Source of the DNA: Mesostigma viride
Lineage: Eukaryota > Streptophyta > Mesostigmatophyceae > Mesostigmatales > Mesostigmataceae
DNA: 64,000 nt
NCBI GenBank assembly: GCA_009746045.1
Contig: RPFO01000418.1
Span: forward strand, 1,117,582 to 1,181,581
Direction: 5' to 3'
The translations under genes were made by a program, and so were the position numbers. Position 1 is the first letter of the stretch; each line of letters starts with the position of its first letter. A model generated the notes under the pieces. It was not told where the DNA came from. It made no database searches and saw only the letters and a program-made list of their open reading frames with translations. Shown here piece after piece: positions 38,545 through 51,500 of this stretch.

Positions 38545-41416
38545 AGGAGCTGGTACTGTTGGCCAGCAGCATCCCGCAGCTTCGTTAGAGCGTCTGCTGG
38601 GTTGTCCTCATCATCCACATGAGTCCAGCTGGAAAAATAGGTGGCCTCCTGTTTGAGGATCACCCAATCCAAGTCAGTGTGGACAGCAGCAGAAACAGAT
38701 TTCTTGGTTAGAAAACTGATCACAGAGTAGCTGTCAGTATAGAGATGTGAGATGACATTGCATGTGCTGCCTGCCTGGGTTTGGAGCCAGGTGAGCATGT
38801 GCTGCAGGGAACGAGCATGCAATGCAGCAGACACCACAGCACGACATTCAGCTGAGTTGCTGCTGCCAGGTTTTCTGCGGTGAAGCCTGCTGTACCAGGA
38901 AGTGAGGGACATGTAATCTGACCTGTTGGTGAGAAAAAACAGCCCTGATTCCCGTGCCCCCATCTGATTGATTGTTCTGCTCGAGATCCATGGAGCTGTC
39001 CATGACACTGTGTATGTGGATGTCTTCCATCAGATTCAGGCCATGGAGGATGAGGGGGGGGCAGTCATGGATCAACTTCCTGATGTGACTGCATTTTATT
39101 TTGACTAGAACATCATGGGTGACCCTGCTGATGACAGCTAAGGGAGCCCCACAGATGGCTGACCACCACCCCAGTTTGCCCTGAACAGTGGCACACATGT
39201 GTAGGGGGAGGCAGGTGTGATGCAGCAGATCTAGACAATCTTGAATATATTCTGCAGGAGGAGAGAGAGAGCAGACCCATTGATCTGGCTGCCTGTGCAG
39301 CTGCAACATGATGCCACAGAACTGGATGGGGGTTGTGCTCAATTCCACCTGTTTGCCAATCTCATATGATTCCTGGACCTGCTGAATAAAGGTTTCCACC
39401 TCAGCTCTAGGCCCACAAATGAGTTGGTCATCTCCATGCCACACAAAGAACAGCAGTCCAGAGGGGGTGGGTACAACAAAAAAGCATGGGTCCAGGTCAT
39501 CATACGTGGCCTTGAGCTTTTTGAATACTTCCTCTGCTGAGTCTCTGAAAATTTTGGGGGCACTGACAAGCCCTTCCACCCCAATGTTGATGATAAGGTG
39601 GGGCTCATCAATGTAAGGTTTCCACACAGCTGGGGTGTCTACCACGTACACCTTCCCTTTCCACACAGATTCAGCCTTTTCTGGGTCCCCCCTGAGGAAG
39701 GCCCTTTTAATATCAGTGGCTTTGCAGACATAGTCTTGGCCTGCATTGAGGTTGTGGAGGAATAGGGAGAGCATGATCCTGAGTGAGGTTTTGTTGCAGC
39801 CCAGGTGTGTATGTTTCCCCTTTTGGCAGTGTGCATGGAGGTCCCCTTTAATTCTGTGACACATGGTCTGGCATGGAAAATTGGGGAGCCCACTTTTTGT
39901 GGTTTTTGTTTGAGAACAAATTTTAATCTGAGCTTTTTGGCTCCCTCTGGCACGTCCCATGAAGGGGTGACAGGAGGTTTGTATTGAGGGGTTTTGGGGT
40001 TGGGCAGGACCCATTCCTGCCTGGCTTGGTGGACAATGGCCATCAGCCACTTGGTAAACCCTTTTTGTGTTTTGCATTCTTGTATGACGTGGGAGATTTG
40101 GTGGGGTGAGTGCATGGCTATGTCCCACTTACCCAGCCCAAAGGCTGAGGGATGGAGGAACTGGCTGTGCACTAGCTTGTCCAAATCAGGGATCTCCCCT
40201 GGTGCATACTGAGTATTGACTGCCTTGATGACAGCATCCATACCAGGGACAATACTGGAGAGAGGGATTTTAAAGTGGTCCAGAGGAACTGCACCCACCC
40301 CTGTGACACTGAGCTCATTAGCTGAGATAAGCACCCCAGGATAGGATACAAAAGGTTCCCCCAACAAGGTGTTACCAGAGTACCCCTCCACCACCTGGAA
40401 GGGTGTCTGAATACCAAGTATAGGGAGCATCACTTGTCCCACTACATCCAGTGAGCTTTGGCCTGAGAAATCCTGCACCCGTGCCCAAAATGAAGGTGCA
40501 ATCTCAAGACCAGGGATGGCTTGTGCACTGATCACACTGACCTGTGCCTGAGTGTCTATTGCCAGGGTCCAGGGGTCCTGACTAGTGCACACAGCTGAGA
40601 CTTTTGCCAACCCTGCGGCCACAGCAGCTTGTTGCTTATGTGACCTGTGTAGTGCTTGCAAGGCGACTGCCAATTTGACCTCAGAGCGGGAGGTTTGGCA
40701 GACAGGTTCGTGCCTTGGGGCTGAGCTAATGCTTCCAACCCAGCTACCTCGTGCCTGGTTAAGCAATCCCCAGGTTGTGAAGTGGGCCTGGCTTCACTGA
40801 GGGTGGAAAGGTTCACAGAGGGTGCTGTGGTGCTGTCAACAGCAGTAATTGGTGGCTCAGGGCTACTGCTGGGCATGCTGGAGTTGCCAGATAGAAGTAG
40901 TGAGTCCATGCTTAAAGACTCTTCCCCAGGCACGTCTGCCATGGGAGAATAATACTTCTTAATTCTATGACAGCTCACCCTGTGACGCTTCCCATTGATA
41001 TTGTGCTTGACCTCCACGGTCTTGCTGTTTTTGGTAAATCCACGGATGGTAACTGGACCTAGCCAAGTTCCAACCTTACCAAAGCTGTTTTCCTTGTAAT
41101 AGAGAACTTGATCACCTTTTTGGAATACTGGCCTGGGATGGGTTTTATCTTTTTCTGCCAGTTTTGCTGAGGTTTGTGCACGTGCAGTGTTGTACAGTGC
41201 TATCACCTCTGGGGGATATACACCTGCCTGCAGGCCTGCTGGGATTACTTCACCCCACTTGGCATGCAAGACAGGTCTCATGTTTAGGGTTGTGCACATT
41301 TCATGACACCAGAGTGCCCTGTCACAATAGACCCCTGAAGTAGCATCCTTGGAAGGATTTTTGGCTAGGAGGGTCTTGACAGATCTGATGGTTCTTTCAA
41401 TGACCCCCTGACCCTC
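38545..41416 (-). pseudogene. copia-2 pol: integrase C-half, protease, RT, RNase H
   Basis: Minus-strand order: integrase end beginning GQGVIERTIRSVK with the catalytic Glu (41416-about 40700), aspartic protease with AIDTQAQVSVIS (40562-40545) and LLGEPF, RT with ATDIKRAFLRG and HGDD (39438-39427), then RNase H (YTDSYSVISFL, then NPADALTKL). Frames change near 40700, 39795 and 38950. The protease follows integrase as in copia-1, and HGDD again replaces YVDD. Confidence 0.85.
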
Positions 41417-41454
41417 CACTATACTATAAACTTACGGCCCGTACACGTATACGG

Positions 41455-41830
41455 GCCCCGTATATGGCCCGTAAACGTATACGGGCTCCGTATACGGTAC
41501 GTAAACTTTACTTCAGTATACGACAAAAAGTATACGGGCCGTAAAGTTTACGGCCCGTATACTTTTTGTCGTATACTTTAGTAAACTTTACTTTAGTATA
41601 CGAAAAAAAGTATACGGGCCGTAAAAATTACTACCGTATACTTTTTGTCGTATACTTTAGTAAATTTTACTTTAGTATACGACAAAAAGTATACGGGCCG
41701 TAAACTTTACGGCCCGTATACTTTAATTGTGTCGTATGCTGCAGTAAATTTACTACCGTAAACGACACAAAGTATACGGGCCGTAACATTTACGGCAAGT
41801 ATACTTTGTGTCGTATGCCTTACAGGCCAT
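41455..41830. repeat. CACTA-B left subterminal repeats
   Basis: Repeated, often palindromic units built from AGTATACGGGCCGTAAA and ACTTTTTGTCGTATACTT. The right-hand set is at about 46390-46710 (GTATACTGGCCGTAAA, TTTACTACCGTAAA). Confidence 0.9.
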
Positions 41831-41940
41831 TTTTTACGTCCACTTGGCGTCCACTAGAATTAATGTCACGCTACGTACACGCCGCCTACACCGAACCGAG
41901 CCTAGTACGGGGCCGTAACCGAAACGGACCCCGGTTACGG

Positions 41941-42215
41941 TCTTGTTGTTGTTGTTGTTGTTGTTGTTGTGTCCCACGCCGCACATGGGCAGCAGAGAAT
42001 CTATACTGGCCGATACGGTTTTGTACTTGTCCCGTTCTAGGTACGGCACAGAGCGGTTGCGTGTTGTTCTTGTTCTTGTTCTTGTTCTTGTTGTTGGTTC
42101 CCACGCCGCGGAAGTTAGTTAGGTAGTTAGTTGAATCCCACGCCGCGGAAGTTGTTGTTGTTGTTGTTGTGTCCCACGCCGCGGAAGTGCAGCAGAGATT
42201 CTATATTTGCCGAGG
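41941..42215 (-). repeat. (CAA)n-tailed retroelement 3' ends
   Basis: On minus, two related 3' ends (AGATTCTCTGCTGC ... GCGGCGTGGGACA) each run into (CAA)n, at about 42025-41943 and 42215-42148. A third between them ends in AACAAG repeats and a CTAA-type tail. Same junction as the giant TTG array at 22143. Confidence 0.65.
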
Positions 42216-43179
42216 GCCGGATAGAACGGTTGCGTGTACGGGACTGGTTTCAGGAACGCCCCCGTACCTGTGCTAGTCGAGTTTGCAGGTGGGGAGTTGT
42301 GAACCGCCGCGCCGGGCGAGAACGATTTTTCGAATTTATCAACGATCACAAGCGTCTGCCCTTGCAACGCTTGCCTCATAATTAGCCGGCCATGCCGATT
42401 TGCAGTCGCCAGCCGGTCAGTAGTGGTGAAAGAATATTTGGACTAAAAAAGAATCGCGGGCTTATTGCGCCTGAAGAAGAAGAAAGCCAAAGGCGCACTA
42501 GAACAAGCCTTTGGAGCCGCAGTTTAGCATGATTGAGTTATCATTTTTCCAGCCATCTACAGCGCTCTCTCCGATACAGCTAGCCTACCATGGCGTAGTC
42601 CTTAGCCAGCTACATCAATTTGTTCGTCTTTGTTCCTAAAGGAAATTTAAATTTCGTGACATCGTGCGCATGCGGCATTTCACGAAGCTACTGCAATCGC
42701 ATTACGCTAAACAAAGTAAGCCAATGTTCCTAATCAGCGCCCGCATATGCATGCCACGTTTAGTCGCAAGGAGTCGCATAGACTATCTGTCTCACACTTT
42801 GTTAATCATCGCTCATTTGCTTACTGCTCCATGAGGGGAGCTGTGTACTACTGATTCTCTATCTTTTATGTATGGCAGTCGACTTAATGTCTTTTGCCAT
42901 TCTTCAGGAATCCACTCGTTCCCGTCGCTTGACAGGCTACTAAAGATGCCTTTGAGTTACGCGACATTTTCGGCCTCGTTTACTCTACACCCGGCACATC
43001 TGGGCTACTCATTATGTGCCGATGTCCACTGTAAGTTATTCAAGTTTTTTGCCTTGCATGGTTGTCAGTTTTGCTGGGCAATTTCTCCCCACCGAGATCT
43101 CTTCTTTCGCTTTGGCAACGCCATGCTATTGTATGGTATGCCTTCGTGCCATGCTAGTGGGAAGGTAGCTTCACGTGCT
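42216..43179. other. CACTA-B interior, no supported gene
   Basis: Unique sequence with a 117-codon plus ORF (42868-43221) that runs into the minisatellite; no recognised domain. Confidence 0.5.
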
Positions 43180-44555
43180 TGTTCGTTGTCAAGAGAGGAA
43201 TGCGTGTGGGTGGGTGGGTGAACGCACTTTTTCCCTGTCAAGGGAGGGATGCATGTGGGGTGGGTGAGTGCAAGTGCTTTTTCCTGTCAAAGGAGGGATG
43301 CATGTGGGGTGGGTGAGTGCAAGTGCTTGTTCCTTGTCAAGGGAGGGATGCACGTGGGGTGGGTGGTTGCACGTGCTTTTTCCTTGTCAAAGGAGGGATG
43401 CATGTGGGGTGGGTGAGTGCACGCGCTTGTTCCTTGTCAAGGGAGGGATGCATGTGGGGTGGGTGGGTGCACGCGCTTGTTCCTTGTCAAGGGAGGGGTG
43501 CATGTGCAGTAGGTGGGTGCACGTGCTTGTTTCTTGTAAAGGGAGGACTGCATGTGGGGTGGGTGGCTGCATGCGCTTGTTCCTTGTCAAGGGAGGGATG
43601 CATGTGGGGTGGGTGGGTGCATGCGCTTGTTCCTTGTCGAGGGAGGGATGCATGTGGGGTGGGTGGGTGCACGTGCTTGTTCCTTATCAAGGGAGGGATG
43701 CTTGTGCATTAGGTGGGTTCACGTGCTTGTTTCTTGTAAAGGGATGGATGCATGTGGGGTGGGTGGGTACACATGCTTGTTCCTTGTCAAGGGAGGGATG
43801 CATGCGCGGTGGGTAGGTGCATGCTCTTGTTCCTTGTCAAGGTAGAGATGCATGTGGGTGGGTGGGTGCATGAAATTGTTCCTTGTCAAGGGAGGGACGC
43901 AGGTGGGGTGGGTGGGTGCACATGCTTCTTCCTTGTCAAGGGAGGGATGCATGCGCGGTGGGTGGGTGCATGTGTGTGTTCTTTATCAAGGGAGGGATGC
44001 ATGTGGGGTAGGTGGGCCCACATGCTTGTTTCTTGTAAAGGGAGGGGTGCATGTGGGGTGGGTGGGTGCACGTGCTTGTTCCTTGTCGAGGGAGGAATGC
44101 ATGTGGGGTGGGTGGGTGCACGTGCTTTTTCCTTGTCAAAGGAGGGATGCATGTGGGGTGGGTGAGTGCACGCGCTTGTTCCTTGTCAAGGGAGGGATGC
44201 ATGTGGGGTGGGTGGGTGCACGCGCTTGTTCCTTGTCAAGGGAGGGGTGCATGTGCAGTAGGTGGGTGCACGTGCTTGTTTCTTGTAAAGGGAGGACTGC
44301 ATGTGGGGTGGGTGGCTGCATGCGCTTGTTCCTTGTCAAGGGAGGGATGCATGTGGGGTGGGTGGGTGCATGCGCTTGTTCCTTGTCGAGGGAGGGACGC
44401 ATGCGCGGTGGGTGGGTGCATGTGTGTGTTCTTTATCAAGGGAGGGATGCATTGCAGTAGGTGGGCCCACATGCTTGTTTCTTGTAAAGGGAGGGGTGCA
44501 TGTGGGGTGGGTGGGTGCATGCGCTTGTTCCTTGTGGAGGGAGAGATGCATGTGG
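43180..44555 (+). repeat. 50-bp minisatellite, about 27 copies
   Basis: Unit GGGAGGGATGCATGTGGGGT, then GGGTGGGTGCACGCGCTTGT, then TCCTTGTCAA, with scattered variants. A higher-order block of several units is itself duplicated (about 43395-43640 and 44135-44380). Because 50 is not a multiple of 3, all frames stay open and give Cys/Gly/Trp-rich ORFs that are not genes. Confidence 0.95.
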
Positions 44556-45810
44556 GCCGCTAGCTTCCCTCCCCTCCCCTCCCTTCTTAGCTTCCCTCCT
44601 TCCTTGCATTACTTAAGTTCCTTTAGCTTCCTTCCCCTCCCCTCCCATATCCCATAGCTTAATGCCCTTCCCTTTCCTCCCTCTCCCTTTGTAGCTTTCC
44701 TCCCCTCCCTTTCTTAGCTTCCCTCCTTCCTTGCATTACCTAAGTTCCTTTAGCTTCCTTCCCCTCCCCTCCCATATCCCATAGCTTAATGCCCTTCCCT
44801 TTCCTCCCTCTCCCTTAGTAGCTTTCCTCCCCTCCCTTGCTTAGCTTCCCTCCCTCGTTGCATTACCTAAGTTCCTTTAGCTTCCTTCCTCTCCCCTCCC
44901 ATCCCTGAGCTTCCCTCCCCTTTCGTCCCTCTCCCTCCTAAGTAGCTTTCCTCCCCTTCCCTTTGTTAGCTTACCTCCTTCCTTGCATTACCTAAGTTCC
45001 TTTAGCTTCCTTCCCCTCCCCTCCCATGTCCCATAGCTTAATGCCCTCCCCTTTCGTCCCTCTCCCTTAGTAGCTTTCCTCCCCTTCCCTTTCTTAGCTT
45101 CCCTCCTTCCTTGCAGCACCTAAGATCCTTTAGCTTCCTTCCCCTCCCCTCCCAGGCCTGAGCTTCCCTCCCCTTTCGTCCCTCTCCCTTAGTAGCTTTC
45201 CTCCCCTTCCCTTTCTTAGTTTCCCTCCTTCCTTGCATTACCTAAGTTCCTTTAGCTTCCTTCCTCTCCCCTCCCATCCCTTAGCTTCCCTCCCCTTTCC
45301 TCCCTCTCCCTTCTAAGTAGCTTTCCTCCCCTTCCCTTTCTTAGCTTGGGGGCTTCCTTGCATTACCGAAGTTCCTTTAGCTTCCTTCCCCTCCCCTCCC
45401 ATCTTAGCTTCCCTCCCCTTTCCTCACTCTCCCTTAGTAACTTTCCTCCCCTTCCCTTTCTTAGCTTCCCTCCCCTTTCCTCCCTCTCCCTTGGTAACTT
45501 TCCTCCCCTTCCCTTTCTTAGCTTCCCTCCTTCCTTGCATTACCTAAGTTCCTTTAGCTTCCTTCCCCTCCCCTCCCATATCCCATAGCTTAATGCCCTT
45601 CCCTTTCCTCCCTCTCCCTTAGTAGCTTTCCTCCCCTCACTTTCTTAGCTTCCCTCCTTCCTTGCATTACATAAGTTCCTTTAGCTTCCTTCCCCTCCCC
45701 TCCCATATCCCATAGCTTAATGCCCTTCCCTTTCCTCCCTCTCCCTTAGTAGCTTTCCTCCCCTCCCTTGCTTAGCTTCCCTCCCTCGTTGCATTACCTA
45801 AGTTCAAAGA
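44556..45810 (+). repeat. pyrimidine-rich minisatellite, about 10 copies of about 125 bp
   Basis: Each unit contains CTTCCTTGCATTACCTAAGT, CCTTTAGCTTCCTTCCCCTC and GTAGCTTTCCTCCCC. The whole stretch is nearly pure C/T on plus, a long polypurine-polypyrimidine tract. Confidence 0.92.
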
Positions 45811-46389
45811 GCTACTTGGGAGCGGCGGGAGCGATGCCGACGAAAGGGCTGGCTGCGGCAAGAACGTCGTCCAGCGACCGGGTTTCTGGGGCGGCAGGTG
45901 TTGTTGGGGCCTCCATAGCTACGGGGAAGATGTCGAATGCTGGGGCGGGGGGCGCAGGCGTGCTATTCACGAAGGGAATGCCGCCATATCGAGTCGAAAA
46001 TAGCGATATCTGCTGGGCACGCCGAGGTCGAGAACGTACGAAATCGGGGACGATAGCTGCCGGAAATTATACCAGCGTGTTTGTCATCAGAAGACGAGTC
46101 GAATGCAACAAACCCGACTAAATTTCATGGCCTGAGTCGAAAGTTATGAGCATTCTCGGCAGCCATAGCTCGGCGTATTTTCGCGTACGTCGTTGAGCTG
46201 ATGCTCTGGGAAATTTGAATGATTGATAAGGGTTAATTCAACTAGTGTGTTTCTTAGTAGTATAATGTGTTTCTTCATTAATTTGAATGATTGATAATTG
46301 ATTAATTAATTTGAATTATTGCCACATGATGTTTCCATGAAGTCAAATGACAACGCAAATCACAATACACTAGGTTGGACAAATCACAA
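45811..46389. other. CACTA-B interior, no supported gene
   Basis: GC-rich segment to 46120 with an ORF continuing out of the repeat, then AT-rich DNA. Nothing recognised. Confidence 0.5.
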
Positions 46390-46748
46390 GGTTACGGCCC
46401 GTATACTTGTCCAGTATACTGGCCGTAAACTTTTACTACCGTATACTTTTTCTAGTATACTGGCCGTAAATTTTACTACCGTAAATTTTTTCTCGTATAC
46501 TGGCCGTAACATTTACTACCGTAAATTGTTTCTCGTATACTGGCCGTAAAATTTACCACCGTAAATTGTTTCTCGTATACTGGCCGTAAAATTTACTACC
46601 GTAAACTTTACTGCCGTATACGAGAAAAAGTATACGGTAGTAAATTTTACGGCCAGTATACGAGTGGTAAGTATGCGTACGAACGTAAAATTTACGGCCC
46701 GTAAAAATTTCCGTATACGTGTACGGGCCGTAAATTTATAGTATAGTG

Positions 46749-47944
46749 TCATGATCTTCCAGCCCAGCAATCTCGATTGCCTCACACCCTTCCAGGTCAG
46801 TCAGACAAGAAAATTGTTGATCAAGCAAAATTCTGTCAACTGGGTAGAATCTGGGTAAAGCAATCATGAGTGCAACACGTAGCTGCCCTGCAGACATGCC
46901 AGGTAGGGGTTCCATTACTGTGAACCTGGACCATGAGTCTTTTAGGATCAGGTAGGGTTGGACATCTTTGTTGATGTGCATCACATCCCCCACTATCATG
47001 CCCCTAGTGGTGGAGGGAGTTGCAGTATGCCATTTTTGAGGTTTGGGGCTATTGAACTGACATTCTTGACAGTGTTGTCTAGCCAGTTTGACTGCATTCC
47101 TGAGTTGTTTTCCCATGCTACTACCCCCCAGCCGTCTGGCCAGTTCCTCAGCCACAGTTTCATGACCCATGGCTAGGTGCAGCTGATGAGCAAGCTCCTG
47201 GATATCTATGGAGTTGTCAACAGTAGTAGGGGTTAGTGCTTTTATGTAAGGTTCCAGGACAGGGTGTTGGGAGGACAGTAAGGTTGCTGCCTGAAAATCA
47301 ATTATGCCCTGGCTGCCATCCCCAATGGTAATGAGATCATCATCCTCAGAGTAAGCAAGGTGAGAGAACTCACATTGTTTTTGGTAGCGAGTCCTGTTGC
47401 ACCGGCTGCCTGGAGGTCCCAGGGGATGACGTGCGTGCCAGCAACCCGGGCAGAGATCCACGTCGGTGTGCAGGGAGTCGTTGTTGGGGCAGTGTTTCCT
47501 GTCATGCCCCTTCTGGAAGCACCTCAGGCACCGTATGCCAGGGTTTCCAGGTTGGTTGTTGTTGTTGTTGTTGTTGTTTCCCTGCTGGGACCGATTGTTG
47601 TTGTGGTTATGGCCCTGCTGGGACCTGTTGTTGTTATTGCCCTGCTGGGACCTGTTGTTGTTATTGTTGTTGTTGTTGTTGTTGGGGTTGCCATGCAGGG
47701 GCACACGGTGCCACGTGTTGCCACGCCCCTGAGAGCCACTGCGCCCCCTTGGTGGGAGGACTTGTGGGTCTTGGGTGCCCCCCCCTGGCTGGCCCCCCCC
47801 TTGCGCTTGTGGCCTTGGACACCCTGGACCTTGGGGTCCTGGGCCTGGGGGTTGCCAGTACCCAGGGGGTCCACTGCCTCCTCGATATAGAGCATGGCAG
47901 CTCTGAAGTTATCCCAGAGGGACTTGAGGCCTGTAAGCAGGGTA
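46749..47944 (-). pseudogene. copia-2 gag C-part and integrase N-half
   Basis: Minus strand from 47944: gag end with TGLKSLWDNFRAAMLYIEEA, an Asn/Gln-rich tract from CAA repeats (about 47560-47690), zinc knuckle CLRCFQKGHDRKHC, then about 90 residues without any protease motif, pre-integrase LHLAMGHETVAEEL and HCQEC, then integrase core with VGDVMHINKD and LLDQQF. It stops at the CACTA-B junction after EDHD. One frame change lies between the Leu/Trp gag part and the zinc knuckle. Confidence 0.85.
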
Positions 47945-47959
47945 CACTAGGAAGTCGGG

Positions 47960-48420
47960 TTCTGAGATTTTTCTCAGGTCCTGAGTTTTTTCTGAGATTT
48001 TCTCAGGATTTCCTGAGATTTTCTCAGGATTTCCTGAGATTTTCTCAGGATTTCCTGAGATATCCTGATTTTTTTCTCAAGATGTCCTGAGAAATCCTGA
48101 GAAAAACTGAGATTTTCTCAGGAATCCTGATATTATATCAGGACTTCCTCCTGAGAGTCCTGAGAAGTGCCTGAGATTAAAAAAATTGAACACTGAGAAA
48201 CACTGAGAATCCTGAGAAAATCCTGAGATCCTGAGAAAAATGTCGAAACAACACAAAAAATCTCAAGATCTTGAGATTTTCCCGCTGAATCAGAAAAAAA
48301 TCAGGAAAATCAGGACACTTAGCATGGCACAAAAAATCAGGAAAATCAGGACACTTACATGGCACAAAAAATCAGGAAAATCAGGACACTGAGCATGACA
48401 CTTGAGAACTCTCAATTGCA
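47960..48420. repeat. CACTA-C left subterminal repeats
   Basis: Many copies of TTTCCTGAGATTTTCTCAGG and inverted forms, grading into AAAATCAGGAAAATCAGGAC repeats near 48300-48390. Palindromic units of this kind are usual inside CACTA termini. Confidence 0.85.
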
Positions 48421-48566
48421 TGAAGACAGGACACTTATGCATTATATGTGGATGCAGAAATGATGCAGTTGACACACATGTTCATTGGAAATAAATAAAT
48501 ATAATAAGTGTGACAAGCACACAAAAAGTTACATCAATCCATCATTACATTACATTAGGAATATAA

Positions 48567-51500
48567 TCAATCCCACTCCTCATCAGTGTATGCAGCACTG
48601 TCAGAGTCCGCATAATTTACTACCACACGTTGCCTCTCACTTCGCCTTTGTGTGGGAATGCATGCCTCACCGTCGCTGCTCAGCGACAAATCACTAGCAA
48701 TGTCATCAGGGCTTGATGCGCTGCCACTAGCCGCTGCCATGGACTTGCCAGCAATGCTCTTGCCACGCGAGCGGTTTGGTGCAGCGGCTGTGTGTGTTTC
48801 TACCAATGTGTCCGCAGTGCGCTTGCCACGCGAGCGGCTTGGTGCAGTGGTTGCTTGTGGTTCTACCAATGTGCCAACAGTGCGCTTGCCACGTGAGCGA
48901 CTTGGTGCAGTGGTTGCTTGTGGCTCTACCAATGTGCCAACAGTGCGCTTGCCACGTGAGCGACTTGGTGCAGTGGTTGCTTGTGGCTCTACCAATGTGC
49001 CAACAGTGCGCTTGCCACGTGAGCGATTAGGTGCAGTGGTTGCTTGTGGCTCCGCAGCCATGCGTGCAGTGGTTGCTTGTGGATCTATGGGTGCAGTGCG
49101 ATTACCTTGTGAACGACCTCGTGTTGTCATGTCTCTTCGCTTAACACACAGTGTCACCTTGCGCTGCAGGTTCATATCAGCATACACGTCTGTGGTTCTC
49201 AGCTGAGCACCTGCAGCACGGGATAATACATGCTGGGCTGCACTACACGTTTCCTTTACCATTTGCCACGGCAATTTACAGTGCACGATGGCTATCTCAG
49301 GTGCATACTCTGGATCAACTACAAAACCAACTGAACATACACTCCCGGGAAGGACTAAAGCATCCTGCTTGGGCGCTCGCTCCCCTAAAGGTATAAGCGT
49401 CAATCCCTCTAAAGGGAGCTCTTTCACAGAACCGACATCAAACAGAGCGACCTTTAAAAGAACTTGCCTACTCCATCCTTCCGTCGGGGCACGGAGGAAA
49501 CTATGCAGAATGTGTGTGATGCGGCCATACCTAACCCCCTCTTTACCATAAACCATTACTCCTGAGTTGCGATGGCGAACAGTTTGTCGAAGGTCGGCGA
49601 CTGCAGTTCGGTAATTGCTGCCATTGATGTGGATTGAGTCATGCTCGTCACAAGCAGGCTCCATGCCACACACCGCCGCCGTAATCATCGTGGGGAGGCG
49701 TGGCTCCTGGTTTTGCGTGATCCATTGCTTCAACCACGCCAGGTTGCCAACGTGAACGAGCCGACGCCTGCAAGTGACAAAGGCGAATAACGTACATCAC
49801 ATTGCAAAATCAATTAAACATACAATCAAACATAGTTGTCCCACTTCATACAATTATCAACATAGTGAAAAAAAGCATCTTCATCATTGCATGCACAACC
49901 AGATATTGCGTGTAGACAAGGACATAAGAATGTCACTGTGAAATCTAGAAAATCAACCACATTAAGCACGAGTAAGCAAATCAGAAGAATGCAGGAAACA
50001 TATGATAATCCTATGTACATGCGTTGCAAGATTACACCCTCCTTTCGGCTGAACTGAATTAAAATGGCCAATGCGAGGGTGTACAAATGTAGCATCGGTT
50101 TCTACAAGAAACTCACCAGAATTCAATTCCATATCCGGGCTCGTATGTTGCATGCTGAAGTGCAAATTCCAGGAGTAACTGTAAGGCCTCAAGCTGCTCG
50201 ACCTCAGAGAGAGTATATGCTTGTTGACGAAAGCGCTTGCTCGGCAGAATACACTTGGACGGATCAGTTTCCAGAATGTCCCACACAGACGGGAAGCCTT
50301 GACCCTGAAAAAAAAAACACATGAACCAAATAGAAAAAAAAGAACGTAAGTACATGTTTTGCATACACTTAACCTGCTAGAAACACTCGCTGAAACATGG
50401 GAAATGTGCATGCAGCCAAGCAAACACGAAGTTTGTTTAAAAAACTTACCCACACAGTCTGGCGCGTGAAGTAGCTCAGGATGTTTAATGCCTCGAAGTC
50501 CATGAAGAAGTTTCCCATGGAGCATTCCACGTTCTTGTTTGACAATGGCCCAGAAGTAATCACCGCCATCTGGCGCTCACCCCATGTCATGCTCCTGCCA
50601 TCAGGCAGGCCAGCATACCGGATCTGTTCCGCCAAGTGAGATGCAGCATGGACCGATCTTGACATTTCTGACGCTGGCATAACACACTCTAATGCTACCA
50701 CCGCACGCACCATCATTTCGCCCACTTCGACTAACTGCGATTGAGTGAGACACCTTGCTGAAAATACAGCATTAAAGGCCACAGACAGCTGGACAAATGC
50801 CGCGCGGGCATCCGGATGCAAACGATTGCGCAACACGACCGGCAACAACAGACACAGGTACTTGTTCTTGTCACTTGTTTTCATCGTCTCATCGCTTTTC
50901 CCGTCAGCGGCTAGTCCGTGGTACCGCCCAGGCACATAGTCTGGGAGGCGGTCGAACGCCTTTTCCACCTCTGCATTCAACAGAAACATGGTATGATACA
51001 CAGATGTAAACGATCACATTGACAATTTGATTAGAAAATTATGTCAGAGGCGAATTCTCAGAGTGGCCAAACACTGTCAGCCCAAATGCTCCGGCAAATC
51101 CTGACACTAACCCCATAAATAGTTATTGAAAAAATGAAAGGAAGTCTTACAAGCAACATGTTTACCCTAACAAGGGCACTTGGTTTGATGTGGTACACAG
51201 AAACCTCTAATGACAGTGGACTACGTCATGGGATCTATGGACCAACACAGCAATTAAGCAATCTTGGCAGATGACAACATGAAACACTTATATAAAATAC
51301 CAACAAACAACATCCAAACCAATTCCAATAAAAAAGCATATACACATCCATGCAGACATACCACGGGTGGCCGCTTTCTCCTCCGACGTGAGTTGACAGG
51401 GTGGATGTCGAGAGTTTTTTTTAATGCTTATTGTCCGGACACCGTTCTTCGCCACTTTCTCCACCTCTTCCGTGGTAACCCAGAGCTCCTGATTAAGGCC

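Larger units (their letters stand above)
41417..46748. mobile_element. CACTA-B: 5.3-kb non-autonomous CACTA element
   Basis: Begins CACTATACTATAAA and ends with the complement. The TIR is 38 bp with one mismatch (41417-41454, 46711-46748). The flanking dinucleotide TC is duplicated (41415-41416, 46749-46750). Removing the element and one TC rejoins copia-2 integrase in frame (EDHE then GQGVIER). No transposase; the interior is minisatellites. The first 9 bases match CACTA-A. Confidence 0.92.
38545..47944 (-). mobile_element. copia-2: Ty1/copia element split by two CACTA insertions
   Basis: Minus-strand gag C-part and integrase N-half (47944-46749), then integrase C-half, protease, RT and RNase H (41416-38545), separated by CACTA-B. 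Gag is cut at 47945 by CACTA-C, so the 5' third lies further right or outside the window. Several internal frameshifts make it inactive. Confidence 0.85.

Noticed and set aside
43180-44660. CRISPR-like regular array and Cys/Gly-rich protein
   Set aside because: Head-to-tail 50-bp units without unique spacers, in a eukaryotic transposon: a minisatellite. Frames stay open because 50 is not a multiple of 3.
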